DNA of 13,472 nt. Source: Ruminococcaceae bacterium UBA5891 (GTDB lineage Bacteria > Bacillota > Clostridia > Oscillospirales > Acutalibacteraceae). Shown one piece after another: positions 10,938 through 13,472 of the stretch (its first letter is position 1; every line of letters starts with the position of its first letter). The position numbers and the translations under genes are program-made. Below the pieces are notes generated by a model. That model worked only from the letters and a program-made list of their open reading frames with translations. It made no database searches and was not told where the DNA came from. The stretch covers positions 291-13,762 of the forward strand of contig DJET01000069.1 of NCBI GenBank assembly GCA_002431945.1. The letters are read 5' to 3'.

Positions 10938-13472
10938 TTACTCCTCGGTATTCTCGGTTTCCTCGGTGCTTTCCGGCTCAACCGCGCCTGCGTCCGCTTC
11001 GGGTGTTTCGGGCAGCTCGGTCGGTTCTTCGTCGCTGTGCTCTGTCACCGCTACCGAAAGTATCTTTTCACCCTCGCCCACCTTCATTACGCGCACACCC
11101 TTGGCAGGACGGGCAAAGGTGGAAATATCGCCTGAGAATATCCTTATTATTATACCGTTTGAGGCTATCATTATAATATCCTCTTCGCCCGTTACCGCAA
11201 GCGACGCCGCAACATCGCCGTACTTTTCAACGCGGTAGTTGGTAAGACCTTTACCGCCGCGCGATTGCAGGCGGTAATCGCTTATCGGGCTTATTCTTCC
11301 GTAGCCTGTTTCGGTAATGGTTAAAAGCTTGGTGTCGTCACTTGTAATTTCCATTGAAACCACGAAGTCTTCGGGCTTCATTGTAATCGCCTTAACACCT
11401 CTGGCTCCTCTGCCCATAGCGCGAACCTGATTTTCGTTAAACTGAATTGCCATACCCTTTTTGGTGGCTATAAACAGGTTGTTTTCACCGTTTGTCATTT
11501 TAACGAAGGTCAGCTCGTCGTCATCGTCTATTGAAATTGCAATAATACCGCTCTTTCTTGTGTTCCTGAATTCCGAAAGCTTGGTGCGCTTTATAATACC
11601 CTTCTTTGTAACCATGGTTATAAAGTGCTCCTCGTCAAGCTCGGAGGCGGGCAGAATTATTGTAATTTTCTCGTTTTGCATAAGGGGCAGAATATTTATA
11701 ATATTCATTCCCTTTGAGGTGCGGCTGCCCTCAGGTATTTCGTATGCCTTAATGCGGTACATTCTGCCGAGGTTTGAGAACAGCATAATGTAATCGTGCG
11801 AAGAACATACAAACATATTTTCAACCGTATCGTCGTCGCGCGTGGTCATACCAGTAATTCCTCTGCCGCCGCGGTGCTGAACATTATAGGTATCGGCAGG
11901 CAGGCGCTTAATAAAGCCGTTTTCGGTCTTGGTAAGCACGCACTGCTCTTCGGGGATAAGGTCCTCAATATCAACGTCGCCCACAACGTCGGTAATTTCG
12001 GTGCGGCGGTCGTCCGAGAATTTATCGCGAAGATTTAAAGCCTCGGTCTTTACAATATCAAGTATACGTGCGTTACTTGCTAAAATTGCCTCGCACTCTT
12101 TTATAAAGTCTAACTTTTCCTGCAATTCGTCAAGAATTTTCTGTTTTTCAAGACCGGACAGCTTACCTAACTGCATCTGAACGATTGCGGTGGTCTGAAT
12201 ATCGTCAAGCCCGAAACGGTCGGATAACGCCTGCTTGCTTTCGGGTATGGTCTTGCTTGAGCGGATTATCGCTATAACCTCGTCGATAAAATCAAGCGCT
12301 ACCTTTAAGCCCTCTAAAATATGCGCTCTTTCCTCTGCCTTACGCTTATCGTAAGCGGTGCGGCGGCGGATAATATCGCACTGGAAGTCTATGCAGTTTT
12401 GCAGCATATCCTTAAGCGTTAATATCTGCGGCTTGCCGTTTACTATCGCAAGTAAAATAGCGCCTATTGTGGTTTGCAAAGCGGTGTTTTTGTAAAGCTT
12501 GTTAAGTATAACCTGCGGGTTGGCGTCCTTTTTTAAATCGACGATTATTCTTATACCGCCGTCACGCTTTGAGGAATAGTCTACAACGTCCTCTATCCCC
12601 TCAATTTTCTTATCAGCCGCTTGGTCGTAAATTGCTTTAACAAGGTCCTTTTTGCGCACCTTGTAGGGTATTTCGGTTATAACTATGCGGTATTTGCCGT
12701 TTTTGGTCTCTTCAATTTCGGCTTTGCCGCGCAGGGTTATTTTACCCCTGCCCGTAGCATATGCCGCGCGTATACCGCTTCTACCCATTATAATGCCGCC
12801 CGTCGGGAAATCGGGTCCCTTTATATACTGGCAAATTTCCTGTAAATCCGCCTCAGGATTATCAATAAGGGCGCACATACCGTCAATTACTTCGCCTAAG
12901 TTATGCGGCGGAATTTCGGTTGCCATACCTACCGCTATACCGGAAGAACCGTTTACTAATAGCTGCGGAAATCTTACCGGCAGAACCTCCGGCTCGTTTA
13001 AACGGTTATCGTAGTTTGGCTGAAAATCTACCGTTTCTTTGTTAATATCGTCGAGCATATGAAGGGATAGCCTGTTCATTCTCGATTCGGTATAACGGTA
13101 AGCAGCCGCGGGGTAACCGTCTATGTTACCGAAGTTTCCGTGACCGTCTATTAAAGGATAACGGAGTGAAAAATCCTGCGCCATACGCACCATTGCGTCG
13201 TAAACGCTGGCGTCGCCGTGCGGATGGTAACGACCGAGCACCGAACCTACGGTATCGGCGCACTTGCGGTACGCCTTATCGGGCGTCAGGCCGTTTTCAA
13301 ACATTGTGTAAAGTATTCTTCTGTGAACGGGCTTTAAGCCGTCGCGCACGTCGGGTATGGCGCGCCCCACCAGTACCGACATTGAGTACTGGAGCATACT
13401 GCCCTTAATTTCGTCTACAATTTCAACCGGAACGATTTTGGTTTCTTCATCGCTCGGCCAGTAAACATTTTC
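10938..13472 (-). CDS. gyrA: DNA gyrase subunit A, N-terminus cut by window edge
   Basis: The frame is open through the right edge, giving 844 residues, with only a few N-terminal residues probably missing. GyrA is the breakage-reunion subunit of DNA gyrase. Visible features are MSVLVGRAIPDVRDGLKPVHRR near the start and the catalytic tyrosine in AYRYTESRM (codon 13092-13094). The C-terminal beta-pinwheel has a GyrA box, QHRGGRG (11859-11879), and a later QSRGGKG (11247-11267). Together these favour GyrA over ParC. The C-terminus is a very acidic tail rich in Glu, Thr and Pro. In the quinolone-determining region the usual Ser/Thr after GD (Ser83 in E. coli numbering) is Ala (codon 13209-13211), while the acidic residue four positions on is kept. 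It is the first visible gene of a unit with the CPBP, membrane protein and tadA genes. Confidence 0.96.
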   Translation of the reverse strand, partial: ENVYWPSDEETKIVPVEIVDEIKGSMLQYSMSVLVGRAIPDVRDGLKPVHRRILYTMFENGLTPDKAYRKCADTVGSVLGRYHPHGDASVYDAMVRMAQDFSLRYPLIDGHGNFGNIDGYPAAAYRYTESRMNRLSLHMLDDINKETVDFQPNYDNRLNEPEVLPVRFPQLLVNGSSGIAVGMATEIPPHNLGEVIDGMCALIDNPEADLQEICQYIKGPDFPTGGIIMGRSGIRAAYATGRGKITLRGKAEIEETKNGKYRIVITEIPYKVRKKDLVKAIYDQAADKKIEGIEDVVDYSSKRDGGIRIIVDLKKDANPQVILNKLYKNTALQTTIGAILLAIVNGKPQILTLKDMLQNCIDFQCDIIRRRTAYDKRKAEERAHILEGLKVALDFIDEVIAIIRSSKTIPESKQALSDRFGLDDIQTTAIVQMQLGKLSGLEKQKILDELQEKLDFIKECEAILASNARILDIVKTEALNLRDKFSDDRRTEITDVVGDVDIEDLIPEEQCVLTKTENGFIKRLPADTYNVQHRGGRGITGMTTRDDDTVENMFVCSSHDYIMLFSNLGRMYRIKAYEIPEGSRTSKGMNIINILPLMQNEKITIILPASELDEEHFITMVTKKGIIKRTKLSEFRNTRKSGIIAISIDDDDELTFVKMTNGENNLFIATKKGMAIQFNENQVRAMGRGARGVKAITMKPEDFVVSMEITSDDTKLLTITETGYGRISPISDYRLQSRGGKGLTNYRVEKYGDVAASLAVTGEEDIIMIASNGIIIRIFSGDISTFARPAKGVRVMKVGEGEKILSVAVTEHSDEEPTELPETPEADAGAVEPESTEETENTEE

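Noticed and set aside
1..13472. CRISPR array, prophage, tRNA or rRNA genes, transposase gene
   Set aside because: I looked on both strands and saw no regularly spaced repeats, structural phage genes, cloverleaf tRNA sequences or transposase motifs; the repeats present are REP-like and non-coding.

Overview
The window looks like a piece of chromosome from a spore-forming, low-to-moderate-GC Firmicute of the class Clostridia, probably an uncultured gut lineage related to Oscillospirales. This is inferred from an SpoVAE homologue, a SpoVB-type flippase, Soj/Spo0J-type ParA/ParB with perfect 16-bp parS sites, a Firmicutes-type GyrA, AGGAGG/GGGG-type ribosome binding sites, frequent TTG starts and REP-like intergenic repeats. 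gyrA, parAB and two parS sites in one window suggest an origin-proximal position. Most genes read leftward.

Layout from left to right. 1-48 is the broken end of a dispersed repeat. 86-709 (-) encodes a membrane-anchored DUF2726 protein. 770-880 is a cluster of three hairpins. 900-1754 (-) is parB and 1756-2526 (-) is parA, with a promoter whose start site abuts a perfect parS (2546-2561). 2611-3446 is a repeat-rich island bounded by a 21-bp inverted repeat. It contains a potentially structured leader, one small orphan gene (2830-3054, +), three REP-like units and a hairpin terminator. 3444-3812 (-) is an orphan spoVAE, with a second perfect parS (3827-3842) just upstream of its ribosome binding site and a sigma-G-like promoter behind it. 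3877-5307 and 5304-5738 (-) encode a YdbT/YdbS-like pair of membrane PH-domain proteins, and 5759-7024 (-) is rarA. 7131-8654 (+) is a SpoVB/MurJ-type flippase divergent from rarA. A long hairpin (8680-8715) separates it from the convergent operon gyrA (partial, right edge) - CPBP protease - membrane protein - tadA.

How the genes fit together. parA, parB and the two parS sites form the chromosome segregation module. The parS inside the parAB leader predicts autoregulation, and the one in the spoVAE leader suggests a link between ParB and forespore expression. RarA and GyrA are DNA-maintenance genes. SpoVAE, the flippase and perhaps the PH proteins belong to the envelope and spore side. tadA is translation housekeeping, translationally coupled to an unknown membrane protein.

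No prophage, CRISPR array, transposase gene, tRNA or rRNA is visible. The least ordinary parts are the parS/promoter overlaps, the inverted-repeat-bounded island at 2611-3446 with its structured leader and orphan small protein, and the multi-hairpin intergenic repeats.
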